Assembly (NCBI GenBank): GCA_963691815.1
Contig: OY829662.1
Coordinates: 5,928,924-5,992,923 of the forward strand
Length of the DNA: 64,000 bases
Direction: 5' to 3'
DNA from: Echiichthys vipera
Lineage: Eukaryota > Chordata > Actinopteri > Perciformes > Trachinidae
The translations under genes and the position numbers were made by a program. Position 1 is the first letter of the stretch. The number at the start of each line of letters is the position of its first letter. Positions 50,401 through 62,494 of the stretch are shown here, in pieces. The notes beneath the pieces were generated by a model. It was given only the letters and a program-made list of their open reading frames with translations. It ran no database searches and was not told the DNA's origin.

Positions 50401-52377
50401 TTGTCAGCTCCCACAGTGATGGTGAATGTGGATGAAGATGATGCTCTGATGAAGGAGGAGATCTTCGGTCCCATCCTGCCCATCCTCACAGTGGAGTCTC
50501 TGGAGGAAGGCATCGACCTTATCAACCGCCAAGAGAAGCCACTGGCCCTCTACGTCTTCTCTGACGAGACCTCTGTAAGAACACAAAGCTCTGCAGCCTC
50601 CCACATCACAGCTGTAGACACACTGTCTCATGTTGTCCTTTCTCTTTAAAGGTGGTAAACACAGTGCTGGAAAGGACCAGCAGTGGAGGGTTCTGCTCTA
50701 ATGACGGGATCATCCACATGTGCCTGCCAAGCCTGCCCTTTGGTGGAGTAGGTAGGTATTACCCTGCTTTCCCCCCACCTTTGCTATCTACAGAATCAGG
50801 GTTATAAGTCCTCGGTATTCTGATGAACGGTGTTAAGCATGTCTCTGTGACAAAAGTCCCAGCAGACCAGAGCATCGGAGATCTGCCAAAATCAGCCGAA
50901 TGGTGCTTAATACGTCATCATGCTCTGACGAAACTTTGGTTTATAGCCGATTATCTGTTCTGCGTCAACTTCTGCCACTGAGGCTGGCGTTAATCTAAAC
51001 ACAATGTCACCATTGCCAAGACACAGACCTGGATTAAAATGGAATAACGGGTTCCAGAGTTGCCGTATTAGACTAGAAGTGGACGGAAGACGCTTATGTG
51101 GAACTGACAGAAAGCATTTAACAGGGTTGTGTCTAGATGGTAACCCCCACTTCCTGACCCCCCTGTACAGTAACATTAACCATACAGGATTGATGCCTAG
51201 CCTCGTGGTTGCAAATCTTACCTTATAGACACAACCATTTAACAGTGTGGATCTAAGGAAAAAGCTCAAGGGGGCTTTAACAGGCTGGTTGATGTAAACT
51301 GGACATTATAAATGTGGAGTCCCACAGGGTAGTGTTTTGGATCCACTTTTCCTTTTGATTGTATATAAATCATTTGATTGCTGATGTTTCATATGCAGAT
51401 GATTGTGCTTTATCAATGTCTCCAAAACACAAAGAAAGTATAGCGAGGATCTCTGTGAGGGTCTTCAGACTGAGTATTTGCAACCTGACAACAGATTATC
51501 GTCTCGTTTTCAAGTTAATGGTTCCACCTTAACTTTGTGTTTGGCCATGGTTTGCTTGATAGAAAGTTATTCCCTTTATAAACCCTATTTCAAGCTGAAG
51601 GGAAACTTAGGCCGACTTCCAAGTTTATGGTTAAAGCTGGGGAATTTTTAATTCTAAAAAATAATATTACTGCATATTTGAGTTGAGACTTTCCTCGATT
51701 GGTTTTGGTGCAGCTTTTATTGTTTCCAAGATGATCGTATGGATAACATGCCTAGCTATGAAAAGCACATTCTTACGGCCAAATATGTAACGATAAAGCA
51801 AGAATCTCTGTCCTTTGCACATCTAGAGAATAGTTCATGTGATCTACTTCACGCTTGGCACGCATTGCTGGGGACCCAAAGATGTGCTTCATGTCTAATT
51901 GAATGCAATTTTGCCCGATGGTGGTGCTATAATAATGAACTTTATGCTATATCCTGTCACTGCATTACAAAACATCTCCTGAACACTTTGTGGACATTTT
52001 AAAACGCCGTCCATACGCACGCTAAATTGTAAAATTTCAGGAAAAGGATGAGAAGAGGGTCTAGTTTATTTTTGCATGTTTTCATGTAATTATTTTGGAG
52101 AAGAAAATTCCTTTGCAGCCTGATTAAAATGTAGTAAGAGAAACCGTAACATGCATGTTTTTTTGACGGGTGTTGTCCACTCCTTCCAGGGGCCAGCGGT
52201 TGGGGCAGTTATCACGGCCGCTGGGGCTTTGAGACGTTCAGCCACCAGCGGGCCTGCATGCTGCGCGGCTGGGCTCTGGAAAGACTCAACGGGCTGCGGT
52301 ACCCTCCGTACCAAGAAAACAAACTGAGCTGGCTGCGCTGGACCACCTCTGCCAAAAGCAGCTGCTCAATTATGTGA
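44408..52377 (+). CDS. aldh3b1: Aldehyde dehydrogenase family 3 member B (9 coding exons, 470 aa)
   Basis: Exons: 44408-44572, 44869-44979, 46116-46236, 46840-46925, 48281-48362, 48960-49352, 50408-50574, 50652-50751, 52190-52377; GT-AG, phases consistent. It oxidises medium- and long-chain aldehydes from lipid peroxidation to acids with NAD(P)+. Signatures: PWNYPLQL for cofactor binding, FYTGS, LELGGK with Glu211 as general base, and NAGQSC with catalytic Cys245. EEIFGPILPI and PFGGVGASGWG follow. No N-terminal signal is present. The last four residues, CSIM, form a CaaX box, so prenylated membrane attachment is expected, as known for mammalian ALDH3B proteins. Length matches human ALDH3B1 (468). 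Two adjacent ATGs (44408, 44411) exist; the second has the better context. Teleosts have few ALDH3B genes, so 3B1 versus 3B2 is not settled. Confidence 0.95.
45251..45348. repeat. Interspersed repeat, copy 2
   Basis: Counterpart of 8071-8170, here in intron 2 of aldh3b, in the same orientation. It shares CATTTGAGAGGGCGTGCCCT. Confidence 0.6.
45630..45980. repeat. Probable interspersed repeat in aldh3b intron 2
   Basis: The segment includes CTGCAGCAGAAGATGTATAG and GAGCTCGTTCCACCATTTGG. It resembles a fish repeat I have seen elsewhere, but no second copy exists in this window and no ends were found. Confidence 0.3.
51300..51660 (+). pseudogene. LINE reverse-transcriptase relic in aldh3b intron 8
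   Basis: Two hallmark motifs survive: GVPQGSVLDPLLF (from 51316) and YADDCAL (from 51392). They are in different frames because of an indel. They mark the RT palm domain of a non-LTR retrotransposon. The rest is too decayed to place. Confidence 0.7.
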
Positions 52378-52813
52378 TGACGATGTGCGTGAAAGTAGTT
52401 TTTAATCCTGTATGTATGAATGTGAATATGGAACTAATCATCTTTTAACGTTTTTTTTTAGGGAAGCTTGTGTTTTGTGTATATTACTGGATGCTTTGTG
52501 CAGACCTCTATAACACTGTAATCATCTGTCACTATTATAGTTTTGTCTGCAGTGCCTTTAGAATATACCCAAGCCTGTATTTTCTCACATATTGTTTTAT
52601 GTATTCTGGTTTGTTATTTAAAAAACAACATGTAAACTGGCTCAGATATATTAGATGTCTGCTTATTAACTTTATCCTCTTGCACTGACATTTTTACGTG
52701 GTGTTAGCTTTATATTGTAAATGTTCTGGTTACTTGGTTTATATTCTATTTGTCTCTGCAGAGATTCAGATGTCTAGTCTGTATTTTTAATAGTTTTTTT
52801 GTGAAATACTGTA

Positions 52814-52819
52814 AATAAA
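52814..52819 (+). terminator. aldh3b polyadenylation signal AATAAA
   Basis: AATAAA about 437 bases after the stop codon, followed by T-rich sequence. Well placed for the 3' UTR end. Confidence 0.65.
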
Positions 52820-52839
52820 TTTGAAATTGTACTTTTCTT

Positions 52840-53700
52840 GTCTAACAATTTCTTTGAAAGTGGATATTCTTCAACAAAAGCATACAAACAAACCAGGACA
52901 CACTGAGCATGTGCTGCTACTGGACAGTTACAATATGTAATGCTAATGAATTCAACTCTTTAGTAAGAAAGGAGGTGAAAAAAACTAAAAATACTTTAAC
53001 ATATGTGAGCAGGATCTCATTTGACGCAAGCTTCTAAACGTTAATGCACATGCAGGTCATCAGAAACATTTCCTCCCTCTGCTCTGACTCCTCCAAATGC
53101 CGTGACTGTGTGGGTCATATTTATCAACTACCCAATACCTGGCATGCAGGAGCACAAATGCATAAAGTATTATCAGGTGCAATGACATTACCCAGACTAA
53201 AGTTATGACAATATCTGAGCTAAGAAAACGGCATCCATTCGTTCGAACGTTGCCTGATTTAGATGCGTCCTGGATAAACCGGTGAATGGAACGAGCATGA
53301 CTGTAAGCACATGAAGTGAAATTATAACAGCCACCATTCTGCTCAACAATGACCCCAGACTTAGATTTAAACCTTCATGTTTCAGGTTTAATCGTCAATT
53401 CAAACCTACCCCCGTCGCCTCAAAAAAACAGGAGCTTTTTTGGAGGGGCTGCAGTGTCAGATTTTCTAAATAAAAGCCCCCAGATGGTAACAGGACCCAC
53501 AGAATCCAAAGCAATCTCATGGCTCTTTGTCATAAAGGTCGTCAGGGTCAGTCTGAAGGTGTACCTGCTGTTTTTTATTGTCACCTTTACGTACTGTGGA
53601 CATCAGGGTGCAATGTTATAGTTGATGGGACAATCTTAAGATGAGTTTGATACAGTTATGGATCAATAACAAGCAGACGATGTTTGTGAATTGTGGTTAA
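52840..53700. other. Short convergent gap between aldh3b and clpp
   Basis: No exon, repeat or conserved motif recognised between the two poly(A) sites. Confidence 0.5.
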
Positions 53701-53710
53701 AATTATTACA

Positions 53711-53720
53711 TTTATTTATT
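53711..53720 (-). terminator. clpp polyadenylation signal
   Basis: Two overlapping AATAAA on the minus strand, about 430 bases after the clpp stop at 54144-54146. Confidence 0.5.
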
Positions 53721-54143
53721 ACAAATATGAGTATTGAACTACAGGTCCTCTCCACTCTTCAGTGGACCTCTCTGCAGGAAGGAGGTAAAGAACAAGATGG
53801 CTCCGGTCTCAACAGGCTCCCCCTCCCTGAATATTATCAGTAGAGCATCTGATGGAGCTGTGCTTCCACTCTGTCACCCCTAACATCAGCCAATGCTACA
53901 GATCCCTTCAGAGTTAGTAACGAATGACCTTCTGGAGTCAAAAAGAAGACTGACGACTTTGCAGCCATCTTTTATTTCATTGGGAATCAATATTTCAAAA
54001 GTAATTAAAAAGGGTTTGGGATGAGTGTCCATTATGGCTTCAGAGTGTTGGTTAGGGGTGAAGGAAGAGGAGAAACACAGCATGGCGGCGCCGCCTTGTT
54101 CTTGAAGCTGTCCGGTATCAGATCCCCTGTGTTCTGTGGTGGT

Positions 54144-57100
54144 TCACGGCTCCGGTTTGTGTGAGGATGGGGGGTTTGTTCCAGGGAGGGCCTGCTCTAG
54201 GGCTGCAGACTCTGGCTGTGGAGGCGAACTGGCTGGTGTTGCTGGCTCTTTCTGCACCAGCTCAGGCTCGTCCTGGCCGGCCTGGGGAGGGTGTACCAGG
54301 ACCCGGTCGATGAGACCGAAGTCTTGCGCCTCCATGGGGCTCATGTAGCGATCCCTCTCCATCACACCCTCTGGAAGATAAGACAAGAAAGATAAGATAA
54401 TCTGTAACTGTCTGCTAGACGTTTTTCTGTTATTTTATTAGAATGTTGTATGTAAAAGGATAACTTTATTTTGAAATTCGGACCGTTTTGTGTAAACTGT
54501 AAATAATGCTAATTCAGGAGTTGACCAGTTTGGTCATGTTTTTGAATTATGGGATGAGAGACCCATCATGGCTACAGAGAAGGAACTTTAATTATTCTGC
54601 ACGGTTCAAGAGAAGCACATGGTGATTTTAAGTTTATTGTAGATTCATTTGTTTCGATGTTTGTGTGAGATATTCCGTGTGCACTTGTACTGTATGTTTT
54701 GAAGATTTAAGATTGCCTTACTCACGTATATAGGCCTGTCTGATAATTGACAATTAAGAGACTTTAAAACAGCAGGACGTATGTTGAAATGTTATTTTTG
54801 TGTCTTTGTTTTATTTTATAGTTTTCACGGTGTCTGCTAAGGAGCATAGAGAAATAAAACTTAAAAAGACTCTGTATGAATCGTGGCATTTCTATCATTA
54901 GACAGACGGCTATATAATCCTTCATTAGTCCCACAGAGGAGAATTTTACATCACACAGCCAACGAGGATAGTGCAAATAACAAAGCATCAATAACAGATG
55001 CAACAAAACAAAATACAATGGCAGACTATGTACAAAGTTTTAAAAAAATGTAACAGTTTAAAACTGCCAAAAAACAAAAGGTAAAGTGACAGGAGAATCC
55101 AAGGTGGAGAGAAATGAGCATCTGTTTACCGGGTAACATTAAATCACATACGATATGTTTTTGCAGAATTATATTTAAAACAAGTTGAACAATGTGGCAT
55201 TGTAATCTTGATGACTGTTTTACTCCTAAATGAGCTCAGCACTCTGAGGTGTTGTTAGACATCTGCTGAATAAATGACATGACGTGTAGAACGAACACTC
55301 AATCGTCCACTGAACAGCTGGATTTAAGTTCATGTTTTACAGAACAAAACTAAGAAAATTAGAGTAAATGGCAGCAAGTTGTGGTATTGTGTGGGAATTT
55401 AATAGTATTCAGACATATTTGCTTACAGGGAAACTTTTTGGATAGGTGCAGTACGCTTGCCGGCCACGGACCGTTTGGGAGAGATGGGCTTTTGTAAAGT
55501 ACGTTTGCACATGTACGAGCAGGAGCAGGAGCACGAGGCCTACGGCGGTTCTGACGTCATTTTATGTGCGCCTGTTCGGACATAGAAATAAAAAGGACGG
55601 ACCATGCGCTGACATTTAAAACAATGGCGACGAAAGGTTCGCGTTGGTGTGATGCGGAGGTGGAGTGTTTACTGCAGATTTGGTCGGATGAAAATATTCA
55701 AAAACATTTGGATAAGACGCACAAAAACTGTGAGGTCTATGGAAAGATTTGTAAACAAAGCGACGCATGGCGATGGCGTCATCAATGCGTGTGACGTGTT
55801 ACGGCATGATGACGTATAGGCAGCAAGAAGCATTCGCCGAGGCCCAGGTAGTGTGAGTACAAACGGGCCTGGGCAGTGGGGGGAGAAGGAGGGGGGGGAC
55901 AAGTACGGGGCTAGGTACGGATGGACAGTGTGAGTGCGCACTTAATGGTGTCCTTTGTCAAACAGGCTTTTTCTGTCTCCCCTCCTTTATATTCTTTAAA
56001 CACCAGAACAGACACATTTTAAAGTTTGCATATGATTCTGTTATACTAACCCTCCTGGAAGGAGAGGAATAGGTCATGGGCCAATCGTTGACGACTTTGT
56101 GCCATGGTGCCAGTTCAGACTCCCAGCAGAGGGAGACTATCTGTGACTGGAGGTGAACCTTTCTGCGTGACCTCTTTAAAAGCTTCACCTTTCTCTGACA
56201 AACATCGTCCATCAGATTGAAGGTAAAGATCTAGAACCTACCGATGTTTTCCAGCAGCTGCCCCGTGTGTTTGGCGTAGATGATATTGATCTGTTTCTTC
56301 AGCTTCAGAATCTCCTCGGCCTGGATGGCAATGTCAGTGGCCTGACCCTGGTGGACGCATAGTGAAGTGACAATCAGCCCCATGCTTGATTTCAGTATTA
56401 AAGGACCTGGGGAGAGCAGCTTACCCTGGCACCTCCTGAAGGCTGGTGAACCATGATGCGGGCGTTGGGCAGCGAATGCCTCATTCCTGACGTTCCTGCT
56501 GCCAGCAGCAAGCTGCCCATACTGGCTGCCTGGCCGACACACCAGGTGGAAATGGGATTAAGGATGTACTGCATGGTGTCGTAGATGGCCAGGCCTGCTG
56601 TCACCACTCCGCCTGGGGACAGAAAGGAAAGAAATGGCCTTAAATTAAAAATGGAAAATGGAAAATAGAAAAGTTTAAAAGCTTAAGTGTAATGGAAAAG
56701 GAAAACAAAAACACATAAGACAACTAATGTTTAGATTTAAAAGTTATATTTTTGTTTTTGTCTTCTATAAAAACCATTGATGTCAATACGTAACACAAGT
56801 TTTTTTTTCACTGATTTTTCTATGATTTGTGACGTGCACGTTTGTGTCATGTTCCGGATGTTTCTGATGGTCTCACCAGGACTGTTGATGTACATGTGGA
56901 TGGGTTTGTTGTTGCTCTCTGACTGTAGGAAGAGCAGCTGGGCGATGACCAGACTGGCTACAGAGTCATCGATCTGAGAACGAATAGGGACATAAATCAC
57001 TCAGAAAAACACGTCAAAAACAAAGTTCACTGTCGATCACATCCAGAGACACTTACAGGACCCATTACACAGATGATCCTCTCTCTCAGGAGGCGAGAGT

Positions 57101-60100
57101 AGATGTCATACGCTCGTTCTCCTCTGCCCTGGAAACACAAATAAGAAAAAACGCAGAACGCTTTAACATTGTCAAAAAATGTTCAGTCTATTGATGGGAC
57201 GAGTATGACTTTAAGTTTTAGATGGGTTTGTGTATATAAAAAGCTTTAAACATGTTTGGTTTAGCGTTTAAGTTATATATCATTATTATCTGATGCTCTG
57301 ACATCTGAGGCCTTCCTACTGCAAACAGTTCCCACATTTTTGAGATGAAACATTATGAGAATTTCATATCACAATTACAGTAAACAAAATGATCAGTTAT
57401 CATTATTGCAGTATTGCTAATGTGCTGGCAAAGTACTGATGCACACTAAGTTTTATATTGAAAACCACAAATGAAATGAACAGCATGTTTTGTTTGCATA
57501 AGCATTAAAATAATAGTTTTCTTTCTGCATGTTCTACAGACAGAGTGACCATCTTCGATCAAGTTTCCCACAGCACCAACTTCAGAGTTAGACTCTCTTA
57601 GAAGGCTGTCACTTCCTACTGCCATGTTTTCATTGATGCAAAAACAAACCCACGCTGTTGCGCCTGCTTCTGGGAGACTGTTGACTGTTTGTTTAGGCTG
57701 GACAGTATTTACCGTGGGTTTACTCAAAGTGCTTAAGTAATCAAACATGGGTACAATGATAATCCAAATTTTAAAGCTCCTTTATTCATCATTCAACTGT
57801 AACTGTCTCATCTCTTCTGGATTTTCCTCACGAAGGCAAATACATTTAAAAAAAAAGAAAGATAATTCTTTTGGCTTTGTGTGCCTTTATTGGGACAGGA
57901 CAGCTGCAGGTTGAAAGGAAATGAGGGAGAGGAAGAGAGATAGAGATAGAGAGAGAGAGACATGCAGCAAGGGGAGGTAGGTCGGGATCAAACCAGCCTC
58001 TGTCTACGGGGCGCCTGCTCTAACCACTGATCCACAGGGCACCCCGAGGTGATGATTGACTACCAAACTGCATACAGATTAGTTACCAGCTGATTATTAT
58101 AATTATTGTTGGGAAATTAACTGAAACTATTCTGCAAATCCATCTACACACTTTATATACTTTGTAAACATTCTTTAAATACGATATGTCCCTTACATAG
58201 ATAATTGTATACTAATATAGTATACTGTGATATTTCAAATGGAAATGATACAATACAAAGGCATGCTGTTTGACATTGACCAAACATAATAGTTATTTAG
58301 TCTTTATGAAGCTCCTGGGACAATAGTGTTTATCAAAAATAAAGCAGTTTTTAATCTGCATACTGACAGTTTGAGTGTTTTTTTTTCCCCTCTCTGGTCT
58401 CTTCTCATGCTAAACGCACAGCCCTTCCTCCGTTTGTTCCAAGCAAACAACAACATGTAAACTCGTCTTTTCCTGACATGTTTCTACCTCTGATAGACCA
58501 GCACGATGCAAAAGCCTGAGCGTGTTTGTTTGAGTTGTGAGTGGGCTCTTCTTGTTGTACATTTATGGAACATAGCTCTACTGAGTGAGGATCTTTGTGT
58601 CTGTGAGGAGTGACGCGTAGTGCAGCATTAACAGCCTCGGACTCGGCTCACTCACTGTCTGCTCCACCACTATGGGTATTAGAGGACTCCTCCATACAGG
58701 GCTGTGGTGGACGGACCTGCTGTGTTTCAGCGTCAAGCCTCCGATCTGCAACACTCTCTGGAAGACACACATGCAGAAACACACAATGATTATAATGACA
58801 CAATGATGACTGAACAACAACGTTTTATTTATCTATTATGGCATTTTTCCGGTGCAAGACAGAGAACGTAATAGTAAAAATATACTGTATAAGCATATGT
58901 ATAACAATATACAAATGTAAAATAATACAAATACCTTAAATATAACATAAAAAGAGTGCATTCTTGTTTTTCAATATTTTCAGAGACTTCATAGATTTCC
59001 TATTTTAAATGTAATAAATGTAACATTCTCCTTTACTTGGATACACTACTTTAATATTAATTTAAGTTAATAATAAACACATTTTTGTACTGTTTAACAT
59101 AATTGTGTACATCTGGATAAATTGGGTTTGATGCAAAACCGTGCATAAGTTAACAACTATCCTCTTATTTATTGACAGTGACTGAAACAAATACATTATT
59201 TGTGAGATAATAAGGGATGAGAAGTTGTAAAATAATATAAGCATTGCACACCAGAGCCTATATACATATTACTACAGGATACTTTTATAATGTTATAACT
59301 GACTTCTCAAGTCAAGTCAACTTTATCAATTTCTGCACTATGTGCCAGGCATACAGAGTATTCGAAAATACGTTTCTCTCCGACCCACAGTGCAATCAGC
59401 ACAAAAGTAATATATATGATACATTAATTCTAAATAGAGCAAAAAATGATGCACACCATATGCAATATACTGGAAACTAGGGATCGACCAATATGGATTT
59501 TTTTAGGGACGATACCGATTTTTTAAATCAGCTTTAGCCGATGACCGATACTGACTGCCGATTTTCTTGAGCTGATATTTGGAGGTGATTCTACTTTTGC
59601 TCCCTCAATTTACATCATAAAAATTACACAATGATGATAACAAATGCTACTAGTCTCAATTTAAAAAAAGGAACATTTATTGAACTTAAAAAGCGTGTAC
59701 AGCATTACAGAGCTGCCTGTGGACGCCTGTCTGTAAATAACTATATGCGATGGCAGCAGCCCGCATCGGCCGATACTGATAAACCTAAAAAAACGCAAAT
59801 ATCGACGATGTATCGGCCGGCCGATGTATCAGTTTATCACTACAGGAAACTAAATACATTGAAAAAGTACAATATAAAAGGATAAAGGGCAAGAAAATCG
59901 AATAAATGTATATAAATGTTAAAATGCACATTGTGTTTTTTCTTAATTCGTTTTCACGTATTTACTTTATAGCATCCATATGGAGGTTGCAATCCTAATC
60001 TTGTCGTGCTTATACAATGACAATAAAGATATTCTGACATTATTCTACTCTGAGATCATCTTTCATCTTTATTTGATCGATGTTGAAATGACAAACAAAC

Positions 60101-61138
60101 CATTTTGTATTAAAAAACAGTACTCTCAGCCTGTCAGGATCATACTGTATATCAGGGTTTATATAACGTCACAGTCTATGCCAGTCTATGGTCAGGTTAC
60201 AGTGGCTCTATGTAAACTACATTAACATTACACAAGCAGAAAAGGGAGAGACGCGGACTGACTTTGTTGTGTTTTGTATTTGGGTTAAAATCCCTCCTCT
60301 CTGTGAGTTTGTACCCATGATATGTGTCCTTAACCCTCCTGTTATCCTAAGGGTCAATTTGACCCCATTTAATGTTTAACATCTCTAAATAATGACATCT
60401 CTTTTTGTTTTTTGCTTTATATTTATGACTTTTCCTCATTTTATAGGGACGACTCATAAAAAAACTAAAATTGTCATGATTATATATTTTTTTTATTGTT
60501 CTTATCGTACATGTACTTGTCGCATCGGTGTTCCTTTGGGTCAGTTTGATCATCTGGATGATTTAATCATTATTATTTTTGTCTATTTTACAATTCAAAT
60601 ATTATATGAGGTCAAATTCATGCTGCTGTCCTTGATAACGGACGTTACTTTCATTCCAGATGTTACAAATAACACAAAATAGCACTTAAAATAACAGACT
60701 CACTTTAAAACACACAGACACACAAAGATCCCTCGATGCAATTTAACATCAGTAATATTTTTCATTTTGTTAAACAAAATACATAAAGTACCCGACTTAA
60801 CTTGAGTCACACATTGATTATGATCATTTTTGAGATGTTTAAATTGCTGCGGTCAAATTGACCCCGAGGATAAATGGTGTTAGTCAAATTTAAGGGGCAA
60901 CAGGAGGGTTAATGTGCCAGTGTGGAGCTGAGGGGCTGACAGGTTTAGAGGTGATGCCTGAAGCAACGTTACACAAGCTCACAGTTAGTTAACATTCAAC
61001 ACGACCCGCTGTACAACAACAGTAACAACAACGGTAACAACAACGGTGACAACAACAGTAAGTTAACCCCCACTTTGGTGTTAGTGTCCGGTCTTTATAA
61101 CCCCGCTGACTGCAGGCTGTACTCACCCGTAACAGCAT
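54144..61138 (-). CDS. clpp: Mitochondrial ATP-dependent Clp protease proteolytic subunit (7 exons, 267 aa)
   Basis: Exons in transcript order: 61138-61127, 58757-58656, 57128-57057, 56973-56877, 56612-56425, 56347-56242, 54370-54144; GT-AG, phases consistent. It is the tetradecameric serine peptidase of the mitochondrial matrix working with the ClpX unfoldase. Exon 1 encodes only MLLR. Exon 2 completes an Arg-rich presequence without acidic residues, cut before about PLIPIVVEQT. The catalytic triad is Ser125 (GQAASMG), His150 (VHQPSGG) and Asp199 (MERDRYM), matching the spacing of bacterial ClpP. After VLVHPPQ the tail is a Pro/Glu/Ala-rich disordered extension, as in vertebrate ClpP. Human CLPP has 277 residues. 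A GTG-initiated upstream extension of the frame exists, but the ATG at 61138 is the first AUG in the exon and is chosen. Confidence 0.95.
55430..55940 (+). mobile_element. Transposon-derived fragment with a Myb/SANT-like ORF
   Basis: Plus-strand ATG at 55624 opens MATKGSRWCDAEVECLLQIW and continues into THKNCEVYGKICKQ, ending at 55794. This Trp-rich helix pattern matches the Myb/SANT-like trihelix domain of the second ORF of PIF/Harbinger elements and of host genes derived from it. The frame breaks before the third helix. It lies antisense in clpp intron 6 and is more GC- and CpG-rich than its surroundings. Element ends were not resolved. Confidence 0.5.
57870..58048 (-). repeat. tRNA-derived SINE in clpp intron 2
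   Basis: On the minus strand a tRNA-like head is visible: an A box within TGGATCAGTGGTTAGAGC and a B box GGTTTGATCCC. The body follows, with a GA-rich run at about 57932-57960. Confidence 0.6.
59300..60045. repeat. Older retroelement tail interrupted by a hAT-like element
   Basis: AAGTCAAGTCAACTTTATCA at the left and GACAATAAAGATATTCT at the right look like fish retroelement 3'-end sequence. The hAT-like element at 59480-59844 sits between them. Confidence 0.4.
59480..59844. mobile_element. hAT-like non-autonomous element with 8-base target duplication
   Basis: GGAAACTA is present directly on both sides (59472-59479 and 59845-59852), the 8-base duplication expected of hAT transposons. The interior carries repeated CCGAT/ATCGG motifs, inverted between the halves. 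The inverted ends are imperfect. Confidence 0.6.
60330..60912. mobile_element. TTAA-flanked piggyBac-type MITE
   Basis: The ends are TTAACCCTCCTGTT and AACAGGAGGGTTAA, near-perfect inverted ends beginning CCC inside TTAA. Next inward, GGGTCAATTTGACCCC on the left is matched by GGTCAAATTGACCCC on the right. It has no transposase frame and lies in clpp intron 1. Confidence 0.75.
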
Positions 61139-61339
61139 GTTTTCAGTAGTTTCGGATTTTCTCCCTCTGTGACTCGCAGACACACCGGAAACACTTCACA
61201 CTTGACCTTTGAACCTCTTTCTTCTTCTTCTTCGCTTAATCAAAAACGTGTTTCATTAGCGCCCCTACTGGACGGGTTGACTCCCCCCGCTGATTACTAC
61301 ATTTGACCTTTTACACAGAAATAAGATGGAAGTTAGTTT

Positions 61340-62030
61340 GGAGGTTATGGACCTTGCTCAAGGGCACCTCGGTGGTAGTAATGAGGGAAGGGCAAGTGCT
61401 GCTTCTTCACTTCCCCACCCAGATTTAGCCTGCCGGTCCTGGGGATTGAACTGGCGATCCTCCGATCACAAGCTCGCCTCTTTAACCCTCTAGCCCAGGG
61501 ATGTCAAACTCCAATTTACAGTGGGCCAAATTTAAAAACTGGGACAAGGTTTCGGGCCAAAGTCAATATTTACTAACAAAAAAAAAAAGACTGTAAATGT
61601 GCATGTGTTCCTTCTCTCCAGATGTGTAACGTTGAACCTTTCCAGCTTAGGTCCTTGTTCTCATCGTGGTGTTTCTTCTGTTTGATTCTTTGTTTACAGC
61701 CACGGTGGCACTGCAGACGAGACAAACAGCTCTTTACCTTCAGAAACACATCATCTGCCTCCCACCGCTGCTGAAAGCCCCTGTTCTCCATCTTTCTTTG
61801 GGTCATTTTTGGGGAGGGGTGGATTAAGTGTGTCTGCAGAGACTGGTAGCATGGATGCTCATGTTTGTTAACAGAAAAGTAGACGTGTATGTGCTTTATA
61901 CTCGCAGGCCAGCTCTCACAGAACCTTCATATGACCTAGGGGGCCAAATATTATTACACCGCGGGCCAGATTTGGCCCACGGGCCTGAGTTTGACACCCC
62001 TGCTCTAGCCTCTAACCTGGCCCCACGTGT
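61340..62030 (-). repeat. tRNA-derived SINE split by a later hAT insertion
   Basis: On the minus strand the head with B box GCCAGTTCAATCCC and the body through CACCGAGGTGCCCTTGAGCA read as a SINE. It is interrupted within the tRNA-like head at 61495/61496 and resumes at 62003. Confidence 0.6.
61496..62002. mobile_element. hAT-type non-autonomous element with perfect target duplication
   Basis: It begins CAGGGATGTCAAACTC and ends GAGTTTGACACCCCTG: 16-base inverted ends with one mismatch. CTCTAGCC is duplicated exactly on both sides (61488-61495, 62003-62010). A GGGCCA/TGGCCC motif recurs inside. No transposase frame. Confidence 0.85.
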
Positions 62031-62494
62031 GTGTTTAATATCTATTTACCATATTTCCTGACTGACCTCTTGTATTTTTTTTTATGTTTTTTACTGATTT
62101 TTGTCATTTAAATGTACTCATTATTACAAACTATTCAGTTTTTTCTGTTATTGATATCACTTGTTTTCTATTGTATATAACTTGTATTATCTTGAATATG
62201 ATGTATGCCTTTTTGATTGTGCAAGAATAACTTAAACAAATGAACATTAACAACAACTACATTCTACACAGAGTTGGCTCATTCAGTACATTACAATCTG
62301 AGCTCCTTCCAGCCTACATTACTTGAATATTTTGATTTTCTGCTACTTTACACTTCTACTCACCACATCTCAGAGGTAAACATTGTACTTTTTACTGCAC
62401 CGCACTGCACTATTTGTATCCAACACAGGTTTACAAAATAAAGGGAAATGTAGAGAGATTTAAAAACTATATAAAATAATATAAGTAAGAAGAA

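Noticed and set aside
60989..61183. Longer clpp N-terminus beginning upstream of MLLR
   Set aside because: The extension starts with GTG rather than ATG; the first ATG gives a proper Arg-rich mitochondrial presequence after splicing to exon 2.
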